A stretch of DNA of 64,000 nt from Acidimicrobiia bacterium (GTDB lineage Bacteria > Actinomycetota > Acidimicrobiia > Spongiisociales > UBA11373), in the NCBI GenBank assembly GCA_029263095.1, contig JAJCYA010000087.1, positions 47,844 to 111,843 of the forward strand. Direction: 5' to 3'. Below the pieces are notes generated by a model. It ran no database searches, had not been told where the DNA came from, and saw only the letters and a list, made by a program, of their open reading frames with translations. The translations under genes and the position numbers were made by a program. Below are positions 27,566 to 35,895 of the stretch, one piece after another (within the stretch, counting starts at the first letter, position 1; each line of letters starts with the position of its first letter).

Positions 27566-28309
27566 GTGCTGCTCACGATTCTCGGTTCGAGTGGGACCTA
27601 CCCGACCCCCGGGAATCCGGCATCGGGGTACCTGGTCGACGTGGGGTCGTCGCGGCTGCTGTTGGATTGCGGGCCGGGAGTATTCGTTCGGCTGCTCGAG
27701 TCGAACACTCTGCCCGACGCCATCGTGCTCAGTCACGGCCACGGAGATCATTGTCTCGACCTCCTGCCCCTGTTCAACTACCTGCGTTTCGACCGGAGCG
27801 ACGTGCGCGGGATCCCTTTGCTGGCCCCTCGTGGTGTGGTTGATCGGCTGACCTCCTTCATGGGAGCCGGGGTTGACCACGCGTTCTTCGACGTGTTCTC
27901 ACCGCTTGTTGTTGCCGCTGGGGAGGAACATCGGGTGGGGACCTGCACTGTGGAGTTCGGGGTAGCGGTTCACCCTGTCCCGGCGTTGTGCGTGAGAGTG
28001 CAGGGGGAGGGCGCCTCCCTCGCATACAGCGGGGATACCGGACCCGGAGGTGACCTCGAGGAACTGTCGTTCGGGAGTGGCCTCCTGCTGTGCGAGGCGA
28101 CGCATCAGGGACCGCCACCGCCGGATCGCTATCCCCACCACCTCTATGCCATGGAAGCGGGAAGAACCGCGGAGGGAGCGGGTGTGGCGACGCTTCTCGT
28201 GACTCATGTGAGTCCTACGCTGGATCCCGCCGTCTCAGTGAGCGAGGCGGCTGCGGCATTCGAGGGCCGCGTGAGCCACGCCGTTCCGGGTATGGAGGTG
28301 GAAGTGTGA
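27566..28309 (+). CDS. Metallo-beta-lactamase fold hydrolase, RNase Z-like
   Basis: This 247-residue protein starts at GTG 27566, two bases after the permease stop. It has the metal motif [11 protein letters not shown] (HxHxDH), a bridging Asp in YSGDTGPG and a His in VTHVSP near the C-terminus. The N-terminus [23 protein letters not shown] is typical of the RNase Z/arylsulfatase-like subgroup. Its GTGA overlap with rph suggests an RNA-processing context, but the substrate is not established. The whole 26-29.6 kb segment is tightly packed. Confidence 0.82.
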   Translation: MLLTILGSSGTYPTPGNPASGYLVDVGSSRLLLDCGPGVFVRLLESNTLPDAIVLSHGHGDHCLDLLPLFNYLRFDRSDVRGIPLLAPRGVVDRLTSFMGAGVDHAFFDVFSPLVVAAGEEHRVGTCTVEFGVAVHPVPALCVRVQGEGASLAYSGDTGPGGDLEELSFGSGLLLCEATHQGPPPPDRYPHHLYAMEAGRTAEGAGVATLLVTHVSPTLDPAVSVSEAAAAFEGRVSHAVPGMEVEV

Positions 28310-29004
28310 CCGAGCGTCGCCACGACGAATTGAGACCGGTTCGCATCACACGCGGATATACGGAGATGACACCGGGGTCGGTGCTCATCGAGGTCGGTCG
28401 GACCAGGGTGCTGTGCACCGCGTCCATCTCCGACGACGTCCCGCGCTGGCTCAAGGGTCAGGGGAGAGGGTGGGTGACGGCGGAGTACGCGATGCTTCCA
28501 GGATCGAGCTCTGAGCGGATTCACCGGGGATCGATCAGCGGCGGCCGCACCAAGGAGATTCAACGTCTCATCGGCCGTTCTCTACGGGCGGTGGTCGACT
28601 TCGAGGCGATGGGGGAAACGACCGTCCGCCTCGACTGCGATGTGCTCCAGGCGGACGGCGGGACGCGTACGGCTGCGATCACGGGAGCGTGGGTCGCTCT
28701 GAAAGATGCTTTCGACCACGGGATCGCCGAGGGCATCGTCCAGCGCGATCCGCTCATGGATCACCTCGCCGCCGTGAGCGTGGGAATCGTCGAAGGGGAG
28801 AGACATCTCGACCTCGCCTACGAGCAGGATGCCGGAGCAGAGGTCGACATGAACGTCGTGATGACCGGATCTGGTGGGCTTGTGGAGATACAAGGTACCG
28901 CCGAAGGCAAGCCGTTCAGCAGGGAGGATCTGACGGCTCTGCTCGATCTGGCTGCGGGCGGAATCGATCAGCTCTTCGAGCATCAGAAGGCTTCATTGGC
29001 ATGA
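28306..29004 (+). CDS. rph: Ribonuclease PH
   Basis: RNase PH trims tRNA 3' ends phosphorolytically. The 232-residue protein has [14 protein letters not shown] at the start, [56 protein letters not shown] and the C-terminal [20 protein letters not shown]. All are diagnostic. Start GTG 28306 overlaps the previous TGA as GTGA and the stop overlaps rdgB as ATGA, an rph-rdgB order widespread in actinobacteria. Confidence 0.96.
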   Translation: MTERRHDELRPVRITRGYTEMTPGSVLIEVGRTRVLCTASISDDVPRWLKGQGRGWVTAEYAMLPGSSSERIHRGSISGGRTKEIQRLIGRSLRAVVDFEAMGETTVRLDCDVLQADGGTRTAAITGAWVALKDAFDHGIAEGIVQRDPLMDHLAAVSVGIVEGERHLDLAYEQDAGAEVDMNVVMTGSGGLVEIQGTAEGKPFSREDLTALLDLAAGGIDQLFEHQKASLA

Positions 29005-29591
29005 CCGAGGTGGTTGTCGCCACCAAGAATCTGGACAAGATCCCCGAGATCGAAGCCGTGCTTGGGACGCTGCTGCCTGGTCTGGTGATCGTGTCGGGAT
29101 TGGACTGGCCCGATGTCGATGAGACCGGCGTCACTCTCGAAGAGAACGCGCTCCTCAAGGCGAGGATCGCGGCGGGGGCAACCGGGTATCCGGCAATCGG
29201 GGATGACACGGGACTCGAGGTCCGTTCACTCGACGGAGCTCCCGGGGTCCGCACTGCTCGCTTCGCCGGTCCTGCAGCTTCCTACGCGGACAATCGAGCA
29301 GCGTTGTTGGCAGCGCTGTCGGGTGTCGGCGACCGCTCCGCCCGGTTTCGCACTGCGGTGGCCTTCGTCCGTCCAAGTGGACGAGAGCTCGTGGTGTCCG
29401 GGGAGCTGGTTGGGTCGATTGCCCACCAGGAACGGGGGCTCGGGGGCTTTGGTTACGACCCCATTTTCGAGGTGGGCGGCGAGACTCTTGCCGAAATGGG
29501 CGAGGAAGCCAAGAACCGGATCAGCCACCGAGCGCGGGCGCTGGCCGCACTGGCAGAGGCTCTTGCGAGCGCCGGGGACGATCTGGGCTAG
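29001..29591 (+). CDS. rdgB: dITP/XTP pyrophosphatase (RdgB/HAM1 family)
   Basis: This 196-residue enzyme cleans non-canonical purine nucleoside triphosphates from the pool. It shows the family N-terminus [18 protein letters not shown], the motif [30 protein letters not shown] (in two blocks), [12 protein letters not shown] and the C-terminal [10 protein letters not shown] plus [10 protein letters not shown]. All catalytic-pocket motifs are in place. It is translationally coupled to rph. Confidence 0.95.
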   Translation: MTEVVVATKNLDKIPEIEAVLGTLLPGLVIVSGLDWPDVDETGVTLEENALLKARIAAGATGYPAIGDDTGLEVRSLDGAPGVRTARFAGPAASYADNRAALLAALSGVGDRSARFRTAVAFVRPSGRELVVSGELVGSIAHQERGLGGFGYDPIFEVGGETLAEMGEEAKNRISHRARALAALAEALASAGDDLG

Positions 29592-29676
29592 GAGGCGTGA
29601 CGCCGTATTCCCCCTGAAGGTCCCTAGACCCGACGGGCCAGGGGGCGTACGGTGATACTGCGGACAGGAGGTCCCT

Positions 29677-30120
29677 ATGACTGTGTGGGATCCGGTTCAG
29701 ATCGTGGTCGGGGTGGATGGTTCCGAGCAGAGCATTCGCGCTGCTCGTGTTGCCGCCGGCCTGGCCAACACCCAGGGTTCCAGATTGCACATCGTGACCG
29801 TTGTGCGCCCACCAGAGGGTTGGTGGGGTGTGGTTGGCTCACCGCCACCTGCCGAAGCCTTGTCGGCCTCGATGGAGCGTGCTCAGCGGTCGGTGCTGGA
29901 CAAGACGATGGCCGCAATCGACGCCGAGGGAATCGATGTGGTGGCGACCGAGGAGATCGGCGATCCGGCCTCAGCACTGTCGGCCTACTGCGAGCAGGTC
30001 GGCGCCGGGCTACTGATCGTAGGTAGGCGCGGTGCCGGCGTGGTGGAGCGCTTGGTGCTGGGAAGTGTGGCGGACCGCTTGGCGCACCATGCCCCGTGTG
30101 CGTTGATGGTCGTGCCCTAG
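29677..30120 (+). CDS. Universal stress protein (UspA family)
   Basis: This 147-residue single-domain Usp begins VQIVVGVDGSEQSIRAARVAA, and the ATP-binding pattern G-2x-G-9x-G-S is seen in GRRGAGVVERLVLGSVADRLAHH, followed by the terminal strand CALMVV. AGGAGG precedes the ATG at 29677. It is the last ordinary gene before the remodelled tRNA region; its stop is 14 bases from the first tRNA-Pro tail duplicate. Confidence 0.92.
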   Translation: MTVWDPVQIVVGVDGSEQSIRAARVAAGLANTQGSRLHIVTVVRPPEGWWGVVGSPPPAEALSASMERAQRSVLDKTMAAIDAEGIDVVATEEIGDPASALSAYCEQVGAGLLIVGRRGAGVVERLVLGSVADRLAHHAPCALMVVP

Positions 30121-30133
30121 CCAGATGCCAATT

Positions 30134-30348
30134 GCGGCGACGCGGTAGGGGTCTTCGTCGGGCTGGCCGGATTTGAACCTTCTCCGCGTTGGTGGGTGGG
30201 GCGTTGTTGTCCCGTCCGGTGGTGTGGGTGAGGGTCGCGGGGTGGTGGGAGCCTGGTCCCGGTTTGGGGAGGTGTGCTTCGAGACCGGGTAGGGCTCGAA
30301 GGGCGGCGACGCGGTAGGAGTCTTCGTCGGGCTGGCCGGATTTGAACC
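30134..30348. repeat. tRNA-Pro mini-element: 169-bp unit bounded by 46-bp direct repeats
   Basis: A 46-bp sequence at 30134-30179 recurs with one mismatch at 30303-30348. The right copy contains the true 3' end of tRNA-Pro plus its 3' flank; the left copy is a severed tRNA tail. The offset is 169 bp. Reading on the minus strand from the tRNA, the unit contains an inverted repeat CTTCGAG/CTCGAAG, a GC-rich body, and a junction CGGAGAAGG fused to the duplicate GGTTC of the T arm. Bases 30199-30242 match the tRNA-Leu unit at 38583-38626 with four mismatches in 44. It looks like an integrated non-autonomous element with att-like ends. Confidence 0.8.
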
Positions 30349-30400
30349 GGCGACCCCCTGCTCCCAAAGCAGGTGCGCTGCCAAACTGCGCCACAGCCCG
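30327..30400 (-). tRNA. tRNA-Pro(TGG)
   Basis: On the minus strand this 74-base gene folds with acceptor CGGGCTG/CAGCCCG, D arm GGCGCAGTTTGGCAGCGC, anticodon stem-loop CCTGCTTTGGGAGCAGG (anticodon TGG) and T arm GCCGGTTCAAATCCGGC. No CCA is encoded. It reads CCN proline codons. Its 3' 20 or so bases are duplicated 169 bp downstream. Confidence 0.95.
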
Positions 30401-30443
30401 TGTCGAGCATTGTTGCATGCCCGCGGACAACACCTGGGACCGA

Positions 30444-30518
30444 GACGTGCAGCGGGTCTCGTGTGCGGTCGTGGTGCGGGCGGTGGGATTCGAACCTTCT
30501 CCGCGTTGATGCGTTGGG
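30444..30518. repeat. Left half of the split tRNA-Leu mini-element, with severed tRNA-Leu tail
   Basis: Bases 30444-30496 match 38679-38731 (3' end and flank of tRNA-Leu) with three mismatches in 53, although no tRNA-Leu is here. Bases 30499-30518 match the tRNA-Pro unit at 30182-30201 with three mismatches in 20. The copy stops at CGTTGGG (30512-30518), exactly where the element's remaining half resumes at 38579. It is the far end of a unit cut apart by the island. Confidence 0.78.
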
Positions 30519-30590
30519 TTGACCTTCCCCCGGTTCTCCGGACACCTAGCGTGAGTTCCCTGCGGGGGATTTGCGGGGAGGAGGACCGTT

Positions 30591-30878
30591 ATGCCTGCAC
30601 CGTATCCGGAGGAGTTCCGTCGTCGGGCAGTTGAGTTGGCTCGTAGTAGTGGCCGTCCGGTGACCGAGATTGCGGCCGAGTTGGGGATGTCGACTTCGGG
30701 GTTGCGTCGCTGGTTGACGCAAGCCGATGTCGATGACGGGTTCCGCCAGGGCGTGTCGTCGGAGGAGCGCGAAGAGCTCTCCCGGCTGCGCCGCGAGAAC
30801 CGGCGGCTGCGGATGGAGCGTGAGTTGCTCTCTCGAGCCGCAGCCTTCTTCGCCTCGGAGAATGTCGTGCCGAAGTGA
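30591..30878 (+). CDS. IS3-family transposase OrfA
   Basis: This 95-residue helix-turn-helix protein (YPEEFRRRAVELARSSGRP, VTEIAAELGMSTSGLRRWL) ends in a leucine-zipper-like coiled coil (LSRLRRENRRLRMERELLSR). It is the DNA-binding half of an IS3 transposase, usually expressed with OrfB as a frameshift fusion. Its TGA overlaps a GTG that opens orfB. The frame is intact. Confidence 0.9.
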   Translation: MPAPYPEEFRRRAVELARSSGRPVTEIAAELGMSTSGLRRWLTQADVDDGFRQGVSSEEREELSRLRRENRRLRMERELLSRAAAFFASENVVPK

Positions 30879-31811
30879 TCTATCGGTTCATGGAAGCGAA
30901 CAAGGCCGACTTTGCGATCAGGTTCATGGCTCGACGTCTGGGCGTGTCCACCAGCGGGTTCTATGAGTGGCGGCACCGCCAGGCGGGCCCTTCGCCGCGC
31001 ACCGTCGCCGACGAGTGGCTGACCGGGTTGATCACTGAGATCTGGCGCCAGTCTCGGGGCACGTATGGCAGCCCCAGGGTGTGGGCAGAGCTGCGGATCG
31101 GACTCGATATCAAGGTGAGCCGCAAGCGGGTGGAGCGTCTGATGCGTCGAGCCGGTCTGCAGGGCGCCTATCGGCCCAGGCGCCGCCTCAGGAAACGCCT
31201 TGCTGGCACTGAGGTGTCTGAGGACCTGGTGAGGCGCCGCTTCAATGCTGATGGTCCTGATCGGCTGTGGGTGGCTGACATCACCGAACATCCCACTCGA
31301 GACGGCAAGGTGTATCTGGCAGCAGTGGTCGATGCCTGGTCGCGGCGAGTGGTCGGCTGGTCCATCGCCGATCATCTGCGTTCGGAACTGGCGCTCGACG
31401 TCACGCCGATGCGCTGGCGCTCCCGGCGACTTCATCGGCGACCGCCCCGTCAACTCCAGCATCCATCCAGCTGGCCTGCCCATCACCATCCACCTCTCGA
31501 TCGAGGTGTTGCGACCACCAGTTGAATCCGCCCAATAAAGGTCGGTGCGGTTCGGTGAGTCGCTGGTGCTTTCTGGGATGGTCGGGTCGGTCGGTGACGC
31601 CTACGACAACGCTCTGGTCGAATCGTTCTTCGGGACCCTCCAGATCGAGCTCCTCGACCGGCGCAGATGGGCCACCCGACGTGAACTCGCACAGGCGATC
31701 CTCGAATACATCGAAGCCTGGTACAACCCCCACAGGAGGCACTCAGCCCTCAACTACAACAGTCCCGTCAGCTACGAACACCGCCACACGCCCCACCAAG
31801 CGGTGGCATGA
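30875..31811 (+). pseudogene. IS3-family transposase OrfB, internally disrupted
   Basis: The first part (to about 31400) is a normal IS3 OrfB N-terminus: RRLGVSTSGFYEWRHR, SRGTYGSPRVWAELR, then the rve domain start DRLWVADITEHPT and AAVVDAWSRRVVGW with the first catalytic Asp. From 31405 to 31540 the sequence no longer encodes the expected H-S-D-R-G-S-Q-Y segment with the second catalytic Asp, and stops appear. The C-terminal part resumes at 31545 (VRFGESLVLSG, GDAYDNALVESFFGTLQ) with the catalytic Glu, ending WYNPHRRHSALNY. The product cannot be active. Confidence 0.85.
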
Positions 31812-31888
31812 TCAGACACACCAGACCGATCCGGGAAACCGGGGGAAGGTCAATCGGTACTGGGACCGTCGAGCTGCCCTGCGTCGGG

Positions 31889-32374
31889 TTAGTCGCTGGT
31901 GCCGAGTCGGGGTGGCGGTGTGGGGTGTGGTGGGCTGTGGTCGGGCAGCTGGTAGGTGCCGGTCCGGATCGCCACATCGATGTCGGCGAGGTCACCGAAG
32001 TTGATGGTGGCGAGGTGGTTGGCGAGGCTGGCCTTGGCTTCGGCCCAGGCGTGATGGAGGGGGCAAGGCCCGGTCCAGTCGCAGGTTCCGCCACCCAGGA
32101 TGCATTCGTCGACGCCTACTGGGCCTTCGATGATCTCGATCACCTCTAACAGGGTGATCTCAGAAGCCGGCCGACCCAGGGTGTAACCACCGGCGGGTCC
32201 TGATTTGGATTTGAGGACGTCGTGGCGGACCAGAGTTGCGAGGATGTGGCTCAAGAAGTTTCGGGGGATGTCCATGGCGGCGGTGATCCGGCGGGTGGTG
32301 CGGAGGTCGGGGTGGTGACCGGCAATGTCGAGGACGGCTCGTACCCCGTAGTCGGCCTCTTTGGTGAGGTTCAT
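31889..32374 (-). CDS. Rrf2-family transcriptional regulator, likely Fe-S sensing
   Basis: This 161-residue protein begins MNLTKEADYGVRAVLDIAG, the classic Rrf2 winged-helix start, with the recognition region IPRNFLSHILATLVRHDVLKSKSGPAGGY. Three cysteines in the pattern C-x6-C-x5-C (DECILGGGTCDWTGPCP) match the cluster-binding loop of IscR/NsrR-type members, so it may sense iron-sulfur status, nitric oxide or redox. An alternative start two codons upstream (MRMNL, 32380) is possible. It is divergent from the cysteine hydrolase gene, with a palindrome between them. Confidence 0.88.
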   Translation of the reverse strand: MNLTKEADYGVRAVLDIAGHHPDLRTTRRITAAMDIPRNFLSHILATLVRHDVLKSKSGPAGGYTLGRPASEITLLEVIEIIEGPVGVDECILGGGTCDWTGPCPLHHAWAEAKASLANHLATINFGDLADIDVAIRTGTYQLPDHSPPHPTPPPRLGTSD

Positions 32375-32413
32375 CCGCATCCCGAAAACATTACACCCAC
32401 CCATGATCGTCAT

Positions 32414-32424
32414 TGAGTAACTCA
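32414..32424. promoter_or_regulatory. Palindrome TGAGTAACTCA, candidate Rrf2 operator
   Basis: A perfect 11-bp palindrome sits in the 128-bp divergent promoter region, 40 bp before the Rrf2 start and 79 bp before the hydrolase start. Rrf2 proteins bind dyads in such positions. Assignment rests only on location and symmetry. Confidence 0.35.
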
Positions 32425-32502
32425 CTCGACATTGATCGTTTGGGTCGTCTACTGTTCTCCGTCGAATCGGAAGCGAACTTCTAAACAGAGGAGTAAGGCC
32501 TC

Positions 32503-33171
32503 ATGATTGAGCCTGCTGTCGCGGCGACTACCGCGCTGGTTGTCACCGACCCACAGAACGACTTCCTAAGCACAAAGGGTGTGTTTTGGGACGCGGTAAA
32601 AGCGAGCGTCATCGAGAACAACACGATCGAGAACATCGAAACCATGATCCAAGCGGCCAAGGACGGCGGGGTTGCCGTGTTCGTCTCACCCCACTACTAC
32701 TACCCGTGGGACCACGATTGGAAGTTCGCGGGCACGGTCGAAAAGCTCATGCATGACGTGGGCATGTACGATCGGCCGAACCCCCTCGACCTGACCGGGT
32801 TCGAAGGTTCCGGTGCCGATTTTCTGGATCGCTACAAGCCCTATATCCATGACGGCGAGACCGTAGTAGCCAGCCCTCACAAGGTCTACGGCCCGGAGAA
32901 CAACGATCTCTTGCTCCAGCTGAGAAAACGGGGCATCGACTCGGTGTACCTGTGCGGTATGTCCGCCAATCTGTGCACCGAGGCGCACCTGCGCGAAATG
33001 CTCGAACGGGGATTCGAGGTGACCGTGGTCAAGGACGCCACTGCGGCGGCGATAACCCCCGAACTCGGTGACGGGTATGCGGCGGCACTGACCAACTTCA
33101 CCTTCATCGCCAATGCGGTGGTCAGCACTGAAGAGGCGGCGCCAGCGCTGCGGGATGCCAAAACTCAATAA
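32503..33171 (+). CDS. Isochorismatase-like cysteine hydrolase
   Basis: This 222-residue hydrolase has the family triad: Asp in LVVTDPQNDFL, Lys in SPHKVYGPENNDL, and the nucleophile Cys in LCGMSANLCTEAHLREML. A GAGGAG ribosome-binding site precedes the ATG at 32503. Members cleave isochorismate, nicotinamide, or N-carbamoyl compounds; the substrate here cannot be named. It lies opposite an Rrf2 regulator that probably controls it. Confidence 0.9.
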   Translation: MIEPAVAATTALVVTDPQNDFLSTKGVFWDAVKASVIENNTIENIETMIQAAKDGGVAVFVSPHYYYPWDHDWKFAGTVEKLMHDVGMYDRPNPLDLTGFEGSGADFLDRYKPYIHDGETVVASPHKVYGPENNDLLLQLRKRGIDSVYLCGMSANLCTEAHLREMLERGFEVTVVKDATAAAITPELGDGYAAALTNFTFIANAVVSTEEAAPALRDAKTQ

Positions 33172-33327
33172 GAAACCCGTCGAGTCCCGGAGTCTCTCCT
33201 TCTCTGAGTTTCATCGGTGCGCAGTGTGGAGGCTGTGGGTAAACGCTAACTCGCGACAAGCCCGCGGGTCATTGACATTCCACGTTGTCGGAACCATCGT
33301 CGTGGCAGGCGAGAGACGAGTTTGGTT

Positions 33328-33723
33328 GTGCACGTAGTGATTGACCTGGTCGACAGTGCTATCGAGACGCCTGCCGACTTTCTTGCTACAGGTCTCGAAA
33401 TAGCCGGGCTCCTCATCATCGCAGTCGGCGGCATCATTGCGGCGATCCGAGCTGCCATGGGGATGATTCGCGAGCGTCGAAGCCCCTACGTAGCGTTTCG
33501 GCGTGACTTCGCCAGGGCGCTCATAGTCGGCCTCGAGATACTCGTGGCGGCTGACATCGTCCTGACGGTTGTGGTTGATCGAACGCTGCAGGCGGCCTTG
33601 GTGCTCGGCGTGTTGGTCTTAGTGAGGGTTGTGCTTGGTTGGACTCTCGAAATAGATATCAACGGCTTCGCTCCGTGGAATAGGTGGCGGATCGAAGAAG
33701 AGAAGGCCCCTATCGACAAATGA
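33328..33723 (+). CDS. DUF1622 family membrane protein
   Basis: This protein of about 131 residues has three TM helices (GLEIAGLLIIAVGGIIAAIRAA, GLEILVAADIVLTVVV, and ALVLGVLVLVRVVLGWTL; long helices abbreviated) and the family motif FARALIVGLEILVAADIV. Start GTG 33328 (MHVVIDLVDS) was preferred to TTG 33322. The function of the family is unknown. It lies 156 bases after the cysteine hydrolase on the same strand. Confidence 0.82.
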   Translation: MHVVIDLVDSAIETPADFLATGLEIAGLLIIAVGGIIAAIRAAMGMIRERRSPYVAFRRDFARALIVGLEILVAADIVLTVVVDRTLQAALVLGVLVLVRVVLGWTLEIDINGFAPWNRWRIEEEKAPIDK

Positions 33724-33892
33724 GTCGATCGCCTTTCACCGTTGCGGCAGGACGCTTCTCAGTGGGCATTGCTGGACTCGAACGAGCACCAAGGGACCCG
33801 CGCCGCTAAAGGCGCCTGCGAACAGCAGAGAGGAGCAGGTGGCAAGCTGGGTAGGCACACGTCTGAACTCCCACATGGGCATGTGAACACCC

Positions 33893-34240
33893 TTGTGTAA
33901 ACACGCCGAGCCAACGCTGCGACGCCTCTTTCCGATGCCGAGCGAGAACGTTCCACTTGCCGGGCTCTACCTCGGCCTGGGGCTGGGCGAACAGGTCCGT
34001 GGCGACCGTTGTTTTCGCTACAGCAACTTCGTCGCCAGCACGGACGGGCGCGTGTCCGTTACCGTCGAGGCCGATGGTGGCCCGTTTGGGGTGCCCGCGA
34101 TCCTGAGCAGCCCCCGCGATTGGCGCCTGTGTCAAGAGCTGTGCCGGCACAATGAATGGCGTTGGTTCGTCACTGCCGGCGGGCTGCTTCGAGACATCAC
34201 ACTCCGCCTCCTCGCGCTACTTCAAGCGCCTCGATTACGT
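33893..34240 (+). pseudogene. Truncated RibD C-terminal (pyrimidine reductase-like) gene fragment
   Basis: The first 90 codons read like a RibD_C family protein: PTLRRLFPMPSENVPLAGLYL, then FRYSNFVASTDGRVS and SSPRDWRLCQELC. After about 34140 the frame drifts (ELCRHNEWRWFVTAGGLLRDI in place of the expected pattern with a Thr-Ser-Gly-Arg stretch), and the homology stops near 34240, where the TauE gene ends on the other strand. The remaining two thirds of the domain are missing, so it is a remnant. Confidence 0.55.
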
Positions 34241-34248
34241 TGGGCCGT

Positions 34249-35199
34249 TCAATACAGGATCACTTGTTTCGTGAAGGTCATCAGGAACTCGATCACTAGA
34301 AGAATGCCAAAACCAGTGAGGATCCGACGGCGGCCCAGTCGGTGGTTCAACCAGGGTCCGATACGCGCACCGAACAGGATCCCGGGAAGAACCATGAGCC
34401 ACAGGTCGATGGGCAAGTCCTGCGTGACTAATAGATGGACGCCGAACGGCACCATCGCCGTTAACCCCATGGTCACGATGCTCGTGACCGTCGCTTCGTG
34501 CGAATCGATCCTGAAAAAATACGTCAACGCGAAGAACAATGAGGCGTCGATTCCCATACCGATGTAACCAACCAGCAAGCCTCCGACCAACCCCACGGCG
34601 GCCAGCACCGCCAACATCGCACGGTTGAACCGGAAGGGCGATGTGCTCTGGTCGAGGCGATGTCTCAAGCCGTAGAAGATGTAGACCGCCAAACCCAACC
34701 CGAAGAAGCTGAAGGTGAGCTGGAGAGGCCTGGGCTCGACGATCGGGAAAACGAAGAGCGCGAGCAGCGAAGCTGCTCCGCCGATCAGAGCGGTCGTCAA
34801 TACGGCCCACGGCAGGATCGCGGACCGATCGCGCTTTATCCAGTTGAAAGTACCAAAGACTCCCATGCCGACAGCTTGGGCACCAACGGAGAACGCGACC
34901 GCCTCGACGGGAGGGACTCCAAGCAGCACCATAGTTGGGAAGAAAACCACTCCCCCACCTGCAGGCGTCGACATGGCGATCGTGGCTGCACCGACGCCAA
35001 GAATCGGCATGAACCATGCTCTGTAGAGGTCATCGGGTTTGACGAGTCCACCAACCAGAACGAAGACGAAAACCACCCCAAGAGCGAGGGCTGCGATCAG
35101 TTCGAAGCGGAAGACGCCGCGGCGGTCGGTCTCAACCTCCCGGCGACACGTTCGCTCGCCACACCAGCATTCGCTCTTTGTCGGCTCATCACTCTGCAT
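34249..35199 (-). CDS. TauE/SafE family sulfite-exporter-like permease
   Basis: This 316-residue, 8-9 helix protein has the TauE/SafE repeated motif (GVGAATIAMSTPAGGGVVFFPTMVLLGVPP, read in two blocks, and GLVGGLLVGYIGMGIDASLFF). The N-terminal cytoplasmic segment SECWCGERTC carries three cysteines, unusual for the family and possibly metal- or redox-responsive. Members move sulfite, sulfoacetate or other anions. It is grouped with DoxX and MOSC genes on the same strand, which hints at sulfur or electrophile handling. Confidence 0.85.
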   Translation of the reverse strand: MQSDEPTKSECWCGERTCRREVETDRRGVFRFELIAALALGVVFVFVLVGGLVKPDDLYRAWFMPILGVGAATIAMSTPAGGGVVFFPTMVLLGVPPVEAVAFSVGAQAVGMGVFGTFNWIKRDRSAILPWAVLTTALIGGAASLLALFVFPIVEPRPLQLTFSFFGLGLAVYIFYGLRHRLDQSTSPFRFNRAMLAVLAAVGLVGGLLVGYIGMGIDASLFFALTYFFRIDSHEATVTSIVTMGLTAMVPFGVHLLVTQDLPIDLWLMVLPGILFGARIGPWLNHRLGRRRILTGFGILLVIEFLMTFTKQVILY

Positions 35200-35332
35200 C
35201 AGATCAACGTGTCCTCCGTCCGGTTCTTAGATGAAGCGAGGCCCTCAGCGCGCCTCCGATCGATGAGGGCCAGCCGACCGATGCGTTGAGCCGGAAGGTC
35301 AGCCAGTAGCCGGTCGCCAGCGGTCGGTTCTG

Positions 35333-35716
35333 CTACCCGACGCTCCAGGCCCCTGTGCCGCCCACCAAGACGTAGGTGGCGAGGCCGATCACGACGATTG
35401 GGATGATCGGGGCGTTGGGCTGCAGAGGGAACACACTGGGGTCGTGTACCACGATATGTACGTATGTGGCTCCGAGCATCATCAGCAGAACCACCGCTGC
35501 AGCTGGCCGCGACCAGATTCCGAGAACCAGCAGTGTCCCCACCGTGAGTTCGACAACCGGCAGCAGCCAGAAGGTGAGACTGTAGAAGGGCAGCCGCGCC
35601 AAACGGAGCTGTCCCGACCAAGCTGCACGCAACTTCGGCACGGTGAACTTCATGATTCCCGTCATCAGGATCAAGGCCCCAATGAAGATCCGCGTTGTGC
35701 CGAGTGCTGCATCCAT
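35333..35716 (-). CDS. DoxX family membrane protein
   Basis: This 127-residue, four-helix protein has the DoxX signatures RIFIGALILMTGIMKF near the N-terminus and PVVELTVGTLLVLGIWSRPAAAVVLL. DoxX-like proteins are linked to quinone or thiosulfate redox chemistry and to oxidative-stress membrane complexes. It lies between the MOSC and TauE genes on the same strand, 133 bases before TauE. Confidence 0.85.
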   Translation of the reverse strand: MDAALGTTRIFIGALILMTGIMKFTVPKLRAAWSGQLRLARLPFYSLTFWLLPVVELTVGTLLVLGIWSRPAAAVVLLMMLGATYVHIVVHDPSVFPLQPNAPIIPIVVIGLATYVLVGGTGAWSVG

Positions 35717-35895
35717 CTTGGCTCCAATCTTGGCGACATCTCAACCCGCGCAGTACCGCGGAGACTACCCGCCACCGGCAGACCACTAGAGCCGAAGCGG
35801 ACGGGATCTCCAGTGTCGGGTTCCCGAGGCATGCCGGTGAGCGCACCGGTTTGGCCCGGTCTGACTATGTGGCACCCGGACTCGTTCGGCCCGGC

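Larger units (their letters stand above)
30519..31853 (+). mobile_element. IS3-family insertion sequence, damaged
   Basis: Terminal inverted repeats TTGACCTTCCCCCGGTT (left, 30519 on) and its complement at 31837-31853 bound about 1335 bp. Inside are an intact orfA and an orfB broken in the middle. The left terminus coincides with the island boundary. No short target duplication is seen at the two IS ends themselves, so the IS has probably taken part in rearrangement. Confidence 0.8.

Noticed and set aside
33762..33815. Possible tRNA 3' remnant around GGACTCGAACGA
   Set aside because: The T-arm-like bases are not preceded by CGGAGAAGG or a matching acceptor strand, and no source tRNA is in the window.
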